Part shown: positions 18,101-26,756 of the stretch, piece by piece
Numbering within the stretch: position 1 is the first letter of the stretch
Layout of the letters: every line of letters begins with the position of its first letter
From: Gemmata palustris
GTDB lineage: Bacteria; Planctomycetota; Planctomycetia; Gemmatales; Gemmataceae
Direction of reading: 5' to 3'
Length of the DNA: 64,000 bases
Assembly (NCBI RefSeq): GCF_017939745.1
Contig: NZ_JAGKQQ010000001.1
Span: forward strand, 4,092,001-4,156,000
The notes under the pieces: model-generated
What the model saw: only the letters and a program-made list of their open reading frames with translations
Told to the model about the DNA's origin: nothing
Database searches by the model: none
Translations under genes and position numbers: made by a program

Positions 18101-19108
18101 TCAGATCGCTTCGCGTTGCACCACTTCGGTCGAATCGGGCTGGCCCGGCGCGGGTTCGGCGCCGGGCTGGTGCGCTTTAGCGTAGGCCGCACAACCGACG
18201 ATGCCGGAGTCGTCCCCGAGTTGGGCCGACACGCACTTCACGCCGGTCGCGGCGCCGGGCAGCGCGTACCGCTGGGCGATTTCCCAGATGCGCTCGATGA
18301 ACGTGTCCCCGAGTGCCCCGGTAACGCCCCCGCCGACCACGATCACCTGCGGGCTGATGAAGTTCACCAGACCGCCGAGCGCGGCCCCGAGCGCGCGGGC
18401 CGCGTCGTCCACCAGTTGCACCGCGACCGGGTCGTCTTTCTGGTAGTACTCCGCGAGCTGCGAGCTGCGAACCCCGCTCAGGTCCACGCCCTTCCATTCC
18501 TTCCGCACGCGCTTGGGCGCGTCGTCCAGAATTTCCTTCGCCCGCTTCATCATGTACTTGCGGCCGGCGATGCCCTCGAGTTCGGTGCCCCGGCGCCAGT
18601 GAACGATCAGGTGCCCGATCTCGCCCGCGTTGCCGTTGAACCCGGTGAACAGCTCGCCGTTGAGGATCATCCCCCCGCCGACGCCGGTGCCCACGAACAC
18701 GCCGAGGACGTTCCGGGCGCCCTTCGCGGCCCCGTGCGCGAACTCGCCGTAGGTGCCCATGCGCACGTCGTTCTCGACGACGAGCGGCCACTGCCACGAC
18801 GCGGGCAGGAGCGGCTTCACGTCCACGTCGCGCCAGTCGAGGTTGGGCGCGAACTTCACCCGCGTGGTGCCCAGCTCGATCTGCCCCGGGACGCCGATGC
18901 ACATCCCGCGGATCTTGTTGGGGTCGACGTCCGCCGCGCGCACGGCCTCGTCGACCGCCTTCACGATGTTAGCGACGACCCCGGTCGGGCCGCCGCCCGC
19001 GGACGTCGGTTGCTTGGCGCGTGCGAGTAGTTTGAGGTCGTCGTCGAACAGGCCGGCCAGAATTTTGGTTCCGCCGAGGTCGACGCCGAGCCAGTATCCG
19101 GTGCTCAT
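18101..19108 (-). CDS. ROK-family sugar kinase (glucokinase-like), zinc motif absent
   Basis: A 335-residue ROK protein starting at MSTGYWLGVDLGGTK; the ATG at 19106-19108 sits just before the DLGGTK phosphate loop, so the longer upstream frame is not used. It has the ROK hallmarks IGVPGQIE, FVGTGVGGGMIL and AGEIGH. After EIGH, however, the usual CxCGxxGC zinc cluster is replaced by HWRRGTELEGIAG, with no cysteines. The enzyme probably phosphorylates glucose or a related sugar with ATP. The same loss is seen in the second ROK protein at 20533-21495. Confidence 0.85.
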   Translation of the reverse strand: MSTGYWLGVDLGGTKILAGLFDDDLKLLARAKQPTSAGGGPTGVVANIVKAVDEAVRAADVDPNKIRGMCIGVPGQIELGTTRVKFAPNLDWRDVDVKPLLPASWQWPLVVENDVRMGTYGEFAHGAAKGARNVLGVFVGTGVGGGMILNGELFTGFNGNAGEIGHLIVHWRRGTELEGIAGRKYMMKRAKEILDDAPKRVRKEWKGVDLSGVRSSQLAEYYQKDDPVAVQLVDDAARALGAALGGLVNFISPQVIVVGGGVTGALGDTFIERIWEIAQRYALPGAATGVKCVSAQLGDDSGIVGCAAYAKAHQPGAEPAPGQPDSTEVVQREAI

Positions 19109-19211
19109 GCCGGGCTTCCGTAGGGTATGTCCGGTCGTGGGCCGCGAGCCGCCCTGGCGCCGCATATTGTAAGAGCGGACTGTACTTACGCAACGGGAAA
19201 CCGCGCGCAAG

Positions 19212-19865
19212 TCAAGTGAAAACTGATTCGGACCCGGTACGCACGTTCTTCACAAACCGGGCCACCTTATCGGGATCTTTCACGCCGGGCGAGCTTTCGA
19301 CGCCGCTGGCGACATCGACGCCCCACGGGCGCACGACCGCGATCGCCTCCGCGACGTTCTCCGGGGTCAGCCCCCCCGCAAGAATGATAGGTACACCGAC
19401 GTCGAACCCTTTCAGGAGGTTCCACGGGGCCACGTGCCCGGTGCCGCCCATCTGCCCCGGAACGTGCGAGTCGATCAGCACCGCCGACGGCTCCCGATTG
19501 AGCGCCCGGGCGGTGTCCACGAACCGCCGGACGTGATCCAGTCCGGCCCGGTCCTTCACCCGGAACGCGGGGACGTGTGCGAACGGAAAGGTGTTATCAT
19601 CCGGCGGTTGCTCGTCGTAGGTCTGGACCCCGCGCAACCCCAACTGGAACGCGACCGCGCACACCTGCCGCAACTGCATCCCCACGAACACGCCGACGGG
19701 CGCGATGAACGCCGGTAGCGCGCGAACAATGCCCGCTGCCTGCTGCGGCGAGACGAACCGCGGGGATTGGGGGTAGAAATTCAGCCCGACCGCGTCGGCC
19801 CCGGCTTCGGCCGCACCGCGCGCGGCCTCGGGGGTCGTGACACCACAAATCTTGATACGAACCAT
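19212..19865 (-). CDS. trpF: Phosphoribosylanthranilate isomerase
   Basis: This 217-residue (beta/alpha)8 enzyme performs the Amadori rearrangement of phosphoribosylanthranilate in tryptophan biosynthesis. It begins with the diagnostic VRIKICGVTT (catalytic Cys at residue 7), followed by GLNFYPQSPRFVSP, GVFVGM, VLIDSHVPGQMGGTGH (catalytic Asp region) and ILAGGLTPENV with a C-terminal GVDVASGVESSPGVKD phosphate site. The length is normal. No other trp genes are adjacent; it lies between the ROK gene and the Uma2 gene. Confidence 0.95.
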   Translation of the reverse strand: MVRIKICGVTTPEAARGAAEAGADAVGLNFYPQSPRFVSPQQAAGIVRALPAFIAPVGVFVGMQLRQVCAVAFQLGLRGVQTYDEQPPDDNTFPFAHVPAFRVKDRAGLDHVRRFVDTARALNREPSAVLIDSHVPGQMGGTGHVAPWNLLKGFDVGVPIILAGGLTPENVAEAIAVVRPWGVDVASGVESSPGVKDPDKVARFVKNVRTGSESVFT

Positions 19866-19874
19866 GTGGTCAGT

Positions 19875-20498
19875 TTACGTGGCGGGCGGCGGAGAAGTAG
19901 GTGGGGGCGGATGGCGGTCCCCGGGCAGTTTGAAGATGTCCGCGACTTTGATGACCAGTCCGGGCAGATCGTCCCCGCCGGTTAGCTCGTCGCTCTCGCG
20001 CACGACCTCCATCGTCTTGTTCGGGCGGTACACGGTGACGTTCCGCTCTTCGTAATCGATCTGCCAAACGACTTTCACGCCGTTCGTCAGGTACTCTTGG
20101 ATTTTCGCGTTCATGCGCCCCGGGCGGTCGTTCGGCGACGAAATCTCGACCGCCAGAACCGGAGGCACCTCTCCCCATTTGGGGTGCATATCCTCGAACT
20201 TGTTCGCGTCTGTGAAGTATGCAACGTCCGGTCCCAGAACGGTTGCCGGATTCCGAGCCAGGATCACACCGGATGCCGTGACGACGTACCCAAAGCGGAC
20301 GTGCCGCGCGTACTCTTCGAGAAATGAGCCGAGCCGGGCAACAACAACGCCGTGCGGCCGTTCTGGGCGCGCGTCTTCGACAACCGTGCCGCGGATGAGG
20401 TGGAACGAGCGCGACTCGTGCTCCGGGCGGTGGACGAACTCCCAGAACTCGTCGGCGGTCGTCAACTTTGTCACAGCGCCTGGTGTGGCGGTGGACAT
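19875..20498 (-). CDS. Uma2-family (DUF820) nuclease-fold protein
   Basis: A 207-residue member of the Uma2/DUF820 family, which has a PD-(D/E)XK nuclease fold and is expanded in cyanobacteria and planctomycetes with unknown function. Visible motifs are FHLIRGTVVE, GPDVAYFT (Asp) and PPVLAVEISSPND (Glu). The ATG at 20496-20498 follows a strong AGGAGG, so it is chosen over the upstream extension. The C-terminus is a proline-rich tail. It lies 9 bp from trpF. Confidence 0.85.
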   Translation of the reverse strand: MSTATPGAVTKLTTADEFWEFVHRPEHESRSFHLIRGTVVEDARPERPHGVVVARLGSFLEEYARHVRFGYVVTASGVILARNPATVLGPDVAYFTDANKFEDMHPKWGEVPPVLAVEISSPNDRPGRMNAKIQEYLTNGVKVVWQIDYEERNVTVYRPNKTMEVVRESDELTGGDDLPGLVIKVADIFKLPGDRHPPPPTSPPPAT

Positions 20499-20532
20499 AC
20501 CCCCTCCTCTTGCTTTCTTTCGTAGGGGCAAT

Positions 20533-21495
20533 TTACCCACCGAGCTTCTGTCGCGCCAACGCCAGCGCGCCGTGGATCACCACCTCTTCGCCCAGCGCCG
20601 CCGGCACGATGTCCGTCAGCCCGGCGAAGGGGGAGAAGGTTCGTTCTTCGACCATCCGGCGAAGTGGGGCAAAGAACAACTCTTCACCCATCAGGGAAAC
20701 CCCGCCGCCGATCACAATACGCTGCGGGCAAAGCAATGTAATCAGTTGGCTGACAGCTTCTGCAATGGAACCAATTGCACAATTGAGGACATCAGCCGCG
20801 AGCTTATCTCCGCGTTGCGCGGCATCTGCCACATGCTTTGTTGTCAATGCTTTACGCGGAATTTCACCTAACAGCGACGTACTACGAGCCTCGACTTCTG
20901 ATGCGAGATGTTCGCCCATGTTGTTAGCAATCCCCCAGCCCGAAGCGACTTCTTCGAGGTCCGTAATTGCTAGCTCACTGTACTCTCGCCAGTCTCGCAC
21001 CTTCAGGTGCCCGATCTCCGCGGCCCCTCTTCCGACGCCGCGGTAGATCTGGCCGTCGATGATGAGCCCGCCACCAACGCCTGTGCCGACCGTGATGTAG
21101 AAGATCGGCGACAGCCCCTTCCCCGCGCCGAACAGCGCTTCGCCCAAACCGGCCACGTCCGCGTCGTTGCACAGCACAGCGGGCGCGCCGACCAGATCGC
21201 TGACCCAATCCGCGAGCGGGAAGCCGTCCCAGCCTTGAATTTGATGTGATTTGATGACCGTCCGGCTGCGGTCGTCTGTTGGGCCGCCGAAGCCGATACC
21301 AACACCCTTTAAGGTGCCAGGATCGGTGTTGGCCTTCGCGAACAGTTCTGGCACGGCCGCGACGATTTGCTTGCGAATCCCCTCACCGCCTTCCGAGGGG
21401 TTCACGGTTCCGCGCCACAGCGCGGCAATGTGCCCGTCGCCGTGCCCCAAACCGAGCTGGAGCTTCGTTCCGCCGATCTCGATCCCGAGGAACAT
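20533..21495 (-). CDS. Second ROK-family protein, zinc motif absent
   Basis: A 320-residue ROK protein starting MFLGIEIGGTKLQLGLG. It carries GVGIGFGGP, ICN/LCNDADVAGLGEA, YITVGTGVGGGLII and AAEIGHLKV, but what follows EIGH (RDWREYSELAITDLEE) has no zinc-binding cysteines. It is probably an ATP-dependent sugar kinase. It differs strongly from the ROK gene at 18101-19108, so the pair is not a recent duplication. Confidence 0.85.
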   Translation of the reverse strand: MFLGIEIGGTKLQLGLGHGDGHIAALWRGTVNPSEGGEGIRKQIVAAVPELFAKANTDPGTLKGVGIGFGGPTDDRSRTVIKSHQIQGWDGFPLADWVSDLVGAPAVLCNDADVAGLGEALFGAGKGLSPIFYITVGTGVGGGLIIDGQIYRGVGRGAAEIGHLKVRDWREYSELAITDLEEVASGWGIANNMGEHLASEVEARSTSLLGEIPRKALTTKHVADAAQRGDKLAADVLNCAIGSIAEAVSQLITLLCPQRIVIGGGVSLMGEELFFAPLRRMVEERTFSPFAGLTDIVPAALGEEVVIHGALALARQKLGG

Positions 21496-21593
21496 GATTC
21501 GCCCTTGCTGCGAGTTGCGTTGTACCGGTGCGCCAGAAGTTACGCCGTCGTCCCACCTCTGGCTACCCGGAAACGCCCCGCGCCGGCCCCGAA

Positions 21594-24239
21594 TCAATCG
21601 TCGTCGTCGTCCTTGTCCTTCTTCGGGGCCTTGAGCGGCACGAAGAACGCGGCCCGCACCGGAGGCGGCATCGAGCTCTTCGCCCCACGCACGGCCTTCC
21701 AGATGATCTCGCTGAACAGCAGATCGTCCAGCGTGTCTTCCTTCGCGAGGTTCTGTTTCTCCATCCACACAGCGCCGAACCCGCCCGGCTTGTTCTTCTC
21801 GTTGAGGTCCACTTTCGGCACCTCGTGCGCGTAGCCGCTCAGGTCGGGCTTCGCGGTGAACGAGTTGTACATGGGCCGCGCAGCCGCGTCGAACTGGCTC
21901 ATCGGCTGCACGCCGAGGATCAGTTCCATCGTGCGCAGCATGCTCGTGGTCGAGTACAGCGTGCTGTCCACGGACTTGCGCTTCGTGTACGGCGAGATCA
22001 CGAGCGCCACGGAGCGGTGCGCGTCCACGTGGTCGGGACCGTTCTGCGTGTCGTCCTCGATCACGAAAATCGCCGTTTCCTTCCAGAACTTGCTCTTGCT
22101 GACGGCTTCGACCACCATCCCGAGCGCGAGGTCGTTGTCCGCGACCATCGCGGTCACGGTTGGTGCGCCGACTTTCGTCCCGGCCGTGTGGTCGTTCGGG
22201 AGGCGAATCACCTGCATCTTCGGCATCTCGCCCGCCGCCTCGAACCGCTTCACCTCACTGATGAATCGCTCCGCTCGCTTCACGTCCGTGTATTCGAGAT
22301 CGTACCCGCGGAACTTCGGGTCGATCTTGTCCTTCAGCGCGGGCACCGAGGGCGTGCCGTCCTCGAACCCGCCGTCCGGCCTGCGCTTCCCGTTGGTCAC
22401 CCACTCGCCGTAAGTCCGGTAGCTGACCTTCGCTTCCGCGCACTTGTCCCACAGGTACCCGCCACTCGGCCGGGCGATGAGGTCCTTCGCGCCCTCGCTG
22501 GGGTAGCCGAAAATCTTCCCGCCGCGGTAGCTCAGCGGCCAAATCTTCTCCACGAAGTCGGTCGCGTAGGCGCCCATCGTCCACTCGTGGCCGTCGGCCG
22601 ACACCTCGCCATCGACGTACAGATTGTCGAGCAGAACGAACTGCTTCGCGAGTTTGTGGTGGTTCGGCGTCACCGCTTCGGGGAACAGGCACAGCGAGGC
22701 ATCGCCGTTGCCCTCCTTGATGTCCCCGAACACCTGATCGTAGGTGCGGTTCTCCTTCACGACGTAGATGCAGTACTTGATCGGGCTGGCGTCCCCGAGC
22801 TTCTTGGGGATCGGGTTACCCGCTTCCACGGCATCGGCCCGCACCGCGCCGCCCTGGAGGTACGGGCTGCACGAGTACGCGGTCTTGCTGTGCGTTGCCA
22901 TTTGCTCCGGGGTGGGCAACTTCATGACGGCGAGAGAGCCTTTGAGTAACTGCCCGATGTACTCGTTCAGGTTGCGCGCGAAGGGAACGAGCGGGTTCGG
23001 CCCGCCGCGGTTCGCCTTGGACGACAACCCTTTCCCGTTGGCGACGTAGAGCTGCTTGTCGGTCGGGTTGTAGCGCACGCTGGTCGGGTACCACCCGGTC
23101 GGGATGAACCCGAGTGACACGGCCTTTGTGCGGTCGGCGATGGTGAACACGCCGAGGTTGTTCGCGTCCGCGTTGGCGACGAAGAGCATCTGGCCGTCGG
23201 GCGTCATCGTGAGACTGTTCGGCGTGTTCCCGTTGGGCGCGTTCGGGTAGAGGGCACAGTTGATTGTCTGGAGCCCCTGACCGGTCGCCGGGTCGATCAC
23301 GCTCACTTTCGTGGAATTCGCGCACGCAACATAAAGGGCGTCGCCCTTCGGCGACAGCACCATCTCCGTCGGGTGCTCCGCGGTGGCCCACGTCGCGACG
23401 ACCTGGTTCTTTTCGAGGTCGATTACTGCGACGCCGGCCCGTGCCCACAAGCTGACGAAGCACCGCTTGCCGCCCGGCTCCACGAGGCACGCATACGGGT
23501 ACACTTGCGGATCTTTGGCCCCCTCCGGTTCGTCCTGGGTCTTCGCGTTCGTTTTCTCCTCCTTGCGACCGTCCGGCGGGCTGGGCGGTTCTCCTTTATT
23601 GGGTTCCTTCTTGAACTGTTCTGGAGTGAACGGAATGACCTTCTTGTTTTCCGGGTTCACGAGCGGCACGCGGACCACCGCATCGGCCCACGGCACCGCG
23701 ACGAACAGATCCTTGCCCGTGGGGTCGAAGGCGAGCCCACCGACCACGCCCTTGCGCTTCGGCACGCTCACGTCGAGCGGCTTGCCCTTCGTCAGATAGC
23801 CCTTGTCGAAGTCGAAAACGTGAACGACTTCGTCTTCACCGCCACTCGCGCAGATTTGCTTCCCATCGACGCTCCAGGTGAGGCCGTAGAACGCCTGATT
23901 AATCTGGACGCGGGAGAGCACCCGGGTGCGCTCCGGGTTGAGGTCGATGATGAGAATTTCGTGCGGGCCGAACCCGGCACACAGCACCGCAGCGAACTCA
24001 CCGGTCGGGTGAATCGCGATGTTGACGGGGAAGTCGCCGGCTTCGATGTGCCGGCCCGCGGGCCGCAACGACCACTGGTTCGGGAGTTGCACGGACCCGT
24101 CTTTGCGCAGCCCCGGCAGCACGCGCTCGAGCGGCTTCGATTCCGCCTTTTGTTCGCTTTTTGCAGGGGGATCGACCGCGAACAGTCCGGCGCACGCGAT
24201 CAGGAGTGTCCCGACCGCTAACAGAGATTGCCCACGCAT
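21594..24239 (-). CDS. YncE-type beta-propeller plus phosphoesterase-domain protein
   Basis: An 881-residue exported protein. After a signal peptide (LLAVGTLLIACAGLFAVD) comes a seven-bladed YncE-like propeller (about residues 60-460) with repeated blades such as VLSPKGDALYVACANSTKV and TMTPDGQMLFVANADANNL. The second half is a phosphoesterase/phospholipase-C-type domain with YVVKENRTYDQVFGD, HEWTMGAYATDF and FVIEDDTQNGPDHVDAHRS. The tail is a poly-Asp end. The architecture is known in planctomycetes; the substrate is unknown. The ATG at 24237-24239 is used because the signal peptide starts there. Confidence 0.85.
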   Translation of the reverse strand: MRGQSLLAVGTLLIACAGLFAVDPPAKSEQKAESKPLERVLPGLRKDGSVQLPNQWSLRPAGRHIEAGDFPVNIAIHPTGEFAAVLCAGFGPHEILIIDLNPERTRVLSRVQINQAFYGLTWSVDGKQICASGGEDEVVHVFDFDKGYLTKGKPLDVSVPKRKGVVGGLAFDPTGKDLFVAVPWADAVVRVPLVNPENKKVIPFTPEQFKKEPNKGEPPSPPDGRKEEKTNAKTQDEPEGAKDPQVYPYACLVEPGGKRCFVSLWARAGVAVIDLEKNQVVATWATAEHPTEMVLSPKGDALYVACANSTKVSVIDPATGQGLQTINCALYPNAPNGNTPNSLTMTPDGQMLFVANADANNLGVFTIADRTKAVSLGFIPTGWYPTSVRYNPTDKQLYVANGKGLSSKANRGGPNPLVPFARNLNEYIGQLLKGSLAVMKLPTPEQMATHSKTAYSCSPYLQGGAVRADAVEAGNPIPKKLGDASPIKYCIYVVKENRTYDQVFGDIKEGNGDASLCLFPEAVTPNHHKLAKQFVLLDNLYVDGEVSADGHEWTMGAYATDFVEKIWPLSYRGGKIFGYPSEGAKDLIARPSGGYLWDKCAEAKVSYRTYGEWVTNGKRRPDGGFEDGTPSVPALKDKIDPKFRGYDLEYTDVKRAERFISEVKRFEAAGEMPKMQVIRLPNDHTAGTKVGAPTVTAMVADNDLALGMVVEAVSKSKFWKETAIFVIEDDTQNGPDHVDAHRSVALVISPYTKRKSVDSTLYSTTSMLRTMELILGVQPMSQFDAAARPMYNSFTAKPDLSGYAHEVPKVDLNEKNKPGGFGAVWMEKQNLAKEDTLDDLLFSEIIWKAVRGAKSSMPPPVRAAFFVPLKAPKKDKDDDDD

Positions 24240-24477
24240 GTTCCGACCTCGTGCGTGTAGAGATGTGGGAGCGAAGTTATTGTGCGAAGTTGGAAGAGCG
24301 CGCGACGTGAAGATGCGAAGAAAGCAACCGGCACCGCTTATGTGCGATGCGCCCTCGGCGCGCCGAAACGATAGAGACGCACAAGACAAAAATGCCCGCA
24401 CCACGAAACGGCCCTGACGGGCTTTGCGCTGTCCCTTGACGCCGACCGCTCGACTGCCTAAAAAACCATTAGAATGC

Positions 24478-24550
24478 GGCCCTATCGTCTAGTGGCCTAG
24501 GACGTGGCCCTCTCAAGGCCAAAACTCGGGTTCAAATCCCGATAGGGTCA
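24478..24550 (+). tRNA. tRNA-Glu (anticodon CUC)
   Basis: A 73-nt cloverleaf: 7-bp acceptor stem (GGCCCTA with TAGGGTC, including one G-U), D-arm with AGTGGCCTAGGAC, anticodon stem TGGCC/GGCCA enclosing CTCTCAA (anticodon CTC), and T-arm TCGGGTTCAAATCCCGA. CCA is not encoded. Its 3' end overlaps a tyrosine-recombinase remnant, marking it as an old integration site. Confidence 0.93.
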
Positions 24551-24773
24551 TCTGAACGTTCGGACGGAACGTGACCGGAGCGGACAGATTCGGCTGGGGC
24601 GCTTGATCTTCAAGCACTTCGGCCGATTCTGTCCGCTCCGGTTCTTTTACGTCCACTCCTGACTGAGCCGCTTTTTGCGCCACTTCGTGCGCCGGATTCT
24701 GCGCCGCCTTCAGGTAGTGGTCCTCGGCCATTTGCCAGTAATGTTCGCGGGCGGCGGCCGAGACGGTTATCCA
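24513..24773 (-). pseudogene. C-terminal remnant of a tyrosine recombinase at tRNA-Glu
   Basis: Read on the minus strand, the frame gives WITVSAAAREHYWQMAEDHY followed by an Ala/Gln-rich tail (AAQNPAHEVAQKAAQ) and finishes inside the tRNA with TLSGFEPEFWP. This is the usual end of planctomycete phage-type integrases: the catalytic Tyr in AREHYWQM, then a variable tail. The catalytic Arg-His-Arg part is missing, apparently cut off by the IS110-like sequence next to it. It indicates a former integrative element using tRNA-Glu as attachment site. Confidence 0.65.
24574..24642. repeat. Imperfect inverted repeat behind tRNA-Glu
   Basis: Arms at 24574-24594 and 24622-24642 (ACCGGAGCGGACAGA and its complement) pair over about 20 bp with one or two mismatches around a 27-nt loop, followed by TTCTTTTAC. 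It could terminate the tRNA transcript, or be part of the integrase gene's coding sequence by chance. Confidence 0.5.
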
Positions 24774-24787
24774 AGGCGACGGCCAAG

Positions 24788-25060
24788 GTGGGTGTGTGGA
24801 CGGTGGAACGGAACCGGCTGGCGCCGGCCGGACCGTTCGGCGGTCCCTGGAGGCCCATCGTGAGTGGCTTGCGGCAGATCGGTGAGACCGAGAAGGGGCT
24901 CGAGGACGCGATCGCGTCCCGCGCGGTGTGGAAGGCCAAGGACGAGTTGCTGCCGTCGATCCGGGGGGCGCGGCTCCGGCGGTTCGAGCGGCCCGAGTTG
25001 GGGTGCCGGTCGCGTGAGCCGATCGGAGCGCGCGGCTGCAGGATCGGCAAGCGATTCATC
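24788..25060 (+). pseudogene. IS110-family transposase remnant
   Basis: The frame contains VERNRLAPAG, LEDAIASRAVWKAKDELLPS and RFERPELGCRSREPIGA, which parallels the coiled-coil and second-domain region of IS110-type transposases (TAERNRL, VWREKDDLL, LPELG.LSRKEIAALVG). The DEDD catalytic domain and the end are missing and the key GVGP motif is altered, so it is a scrap. Confidence 0.55.
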
Positions 25061-25070
25061 GCGGATGGTC

Positions 25071-25186
25071 ACTCACCTGGCTCGCAAATCCTCACCACCC
25101 TCTCCCACAAGGGAGAGGGCAAAAATCCGAAGCCAACCTACAACCCACATTTGCAATCCGCCGACAAAACCGGCTGTAGAAGGCAA
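25071..25186. repeat. Half copy of a dispersed palindromic repeat
   Basis: This stretch matches the right half of the roughly 250-bp repeat at 56337-56587: CTCACCACCCTCTCCC, then GGGAGAGGGCA, AATCCGAAGCC, TTTGCAATC and CGGCTGTAGAA. It lacks the left half, and similarity is imperfect. Confidence 0.65.
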
Positions 25187-25314
25187 ACAATCTGGGCCGC
25201 GTGCCAATCCCGAACTACAAGAATCCCGGACGTCCTTCGCCCGACATTTCCGCACCTTCCTCCCCACATCCTCGTTACACTGGTGCGAATCCCGCCCTCC
25301 CTCGCAGCGCTGTC

Positions 25315-26652
25315 ATGCCGTCACCGGATCTTGAAACCTCCGATCAGCCGCCGACGCGGGCGCGGTTCGTTGTTGCCGCGTGGCTCTGCGGGCTCGCCGC
25401 CATTCTGTACCTCGACCGCATCTGCATGTCGCAGGCGGTAAAGCCGATCTGTGATGATCTCGGTCTTTCCAAGAACCAGATGGGCGACGTGATGGCCGCG
25501 TTCACGCTGGCCTACGGTTTGTTCGCGGTGCCCGTCGGCCGGTTGGGGGACAAGCTCGGCCCGCGGTCCGTGCTCGGCGGGATCGTGCTCGTGTGGTCCG
25601 CGTTCACCGCGCTCACGGGGCTCGCGACCGGGCTCGTCACGTTACTCGTCGCGCGGTTCCTGTTCGGTGCGGCGGAAGCGGGGGCGTTCCCGAGTGCGGC
25701 GAAGGTGATGTCGCGCTGGTTCCCGCACAGCGAACGGGGCCGCGTGCAGGGCGTCATGCTCGCGTTCGCGCAGATCGGCGCCGTGATCGCGCCGGCCGGG
25801 GCCGCGTACCTCATTGATGCGGCCGGCTGGCGCTGGGCGTTCTTCTCGTTCGGCGCGCTCGGGATCGTGTGGGCGGTCGGCTTCTGGCTGTGGTTCCGTA
25901 ACGACCCCGCGCAGCACAAAAGTGTGAACGAAGCGGAACTCGCGCGCATCCACGCAGAAGAAGCCCCGCCCGCCCTCGACCCGGGACCGGTGCCGTGGCG
26001 GGCGATTCTGACCAACCGCGGGATCATCGTTCTCAGCCTCATCATGGTCCTCGGCGCGTTCTTCACGTACTTCTTCTACGGCTGGCTCCCGACGTACCTC
26101 CGCGACGCGCGCGGCGTGGACAACAAAGAGGCCGGGTGGCTCTCGTCGCTCGTGCTCGGCGGGTCGGCGATCGGGATGCTCGTCGGCGGGTGGCTCGCGG
26201 ACCGTATCCCGCAGCGCGCGGCCGACCCGGTCGCGGCCCGGCGCCACCTCGGGGTGTTCGCGTACCTCGCCGCGGCCGGGTGCCTGTACGCGGGCGTCCT
26301 GTGTGACGACGCGCTGTCACTCGCGCTCTTCTGGGGCGCATCATTCTGCGTGATGCACCTCACGCTCCCGAACTGGTGGTCGGTCATCATTCCGCAATCG
26401 GGCAAGCACGTCGGCACGGTGTTCGGCCTGGCGAACGGCACCGGCGTGCTCGGGGCGATGGTGTCTCAGAAGTTCGTGGGGTGGTTCACCGACCGGCAAG
26501 AAAAGCTACACGGATTAACCGCGCGCGCGGCGTGGGACCCGCTGATCGATCTGTACGTGTGCGTGCTCGTGTGCGCGGCGGGGGCGTGGTGGTTGTACCG
26601 CTTCACACCGCTCGTGGAACCGCCGCTGCAACAAGAACGGGGCGAAGGGTAG
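25315..26652 (+). CDS. MFS transporter, anion:cation symporter type
   Basis: A 445-residue, twelve-helix major facilitator protein. The loop motif GRLGDKLGPRSVLGG between helices 2 and 3 and the early YLDRICMSQAVKPI, ARFLFGAAEAGAFPSAAKV and RWFPHSERGRVQG resemble the ACS family (hexuronate, glucarate and related organic-anion carriers). The start at 25315 lies just ahead of the first helix. The substrate is unknown; a sugar-acid is the likeliest. It ends 104 bp before the PSCyt1 gene. Confidence 0.9.
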   Translation: MPSPDLETSDQPPTRARFVVAAWLCGLAAILYLDRICMSQAVKPICDDLGLSKNQMGDVMAAFTLAYGLFAVPVGRLGDKLGPRSVLGGIVLVWSAFTALTGLATGLVTLLVARFLFGAAEAGAFPSAAKVMSRWFPHSERGRVQGVMLAFAQIGAVIAPAGAAYLIDAAGWRWAFFSFGALGIVWAVGFWLWFRNDPAQHKSVNEAELARIHAEEAPPALDPGPVPWRAILTNRGIIVLSLIMVLGAFFTYFFYGWLPTYLRDARGVDNKEAGWLSSLVLGGSAIGMLVGGWLADRIPQRAADPVAARRHLGVFAYLAAAGCLYAGVLCDDALSLALFWGASFCVMHLTLPNWWSVIIPQSGKHVGTVFGLANGTGVLGAMVSQKFVGWFTDRQEKLHGLTARAAWDPLIDLYVCVLVCAAGAWWLYRFTPLVEPPLQQERGEG

Positions 26653-26756
26653 CGAATGTGCCCCACCGCCCCGAATCTCGTGCTGTCAACGCACTCGCGA
26701 TCGAGTACGCTAGACCTACTTCCCGCCGTTCGCTTCCGGCTGCCCGGAGTTCCGCA

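Noticed and set aside
17312-19030. A 572-codon plus-strand open frame
   Set aside because: It lies opposite the phosphatase and ROK genes, has no recognisable motif, and has the composition of an antisense shadow in GC-rich DNA.
26376-26756. Upstream extension of the PSCyt1 gene
   Set aside because: The extension overlaps the MFS gene in another frame and would bury the signal peptide that begins at 26757.
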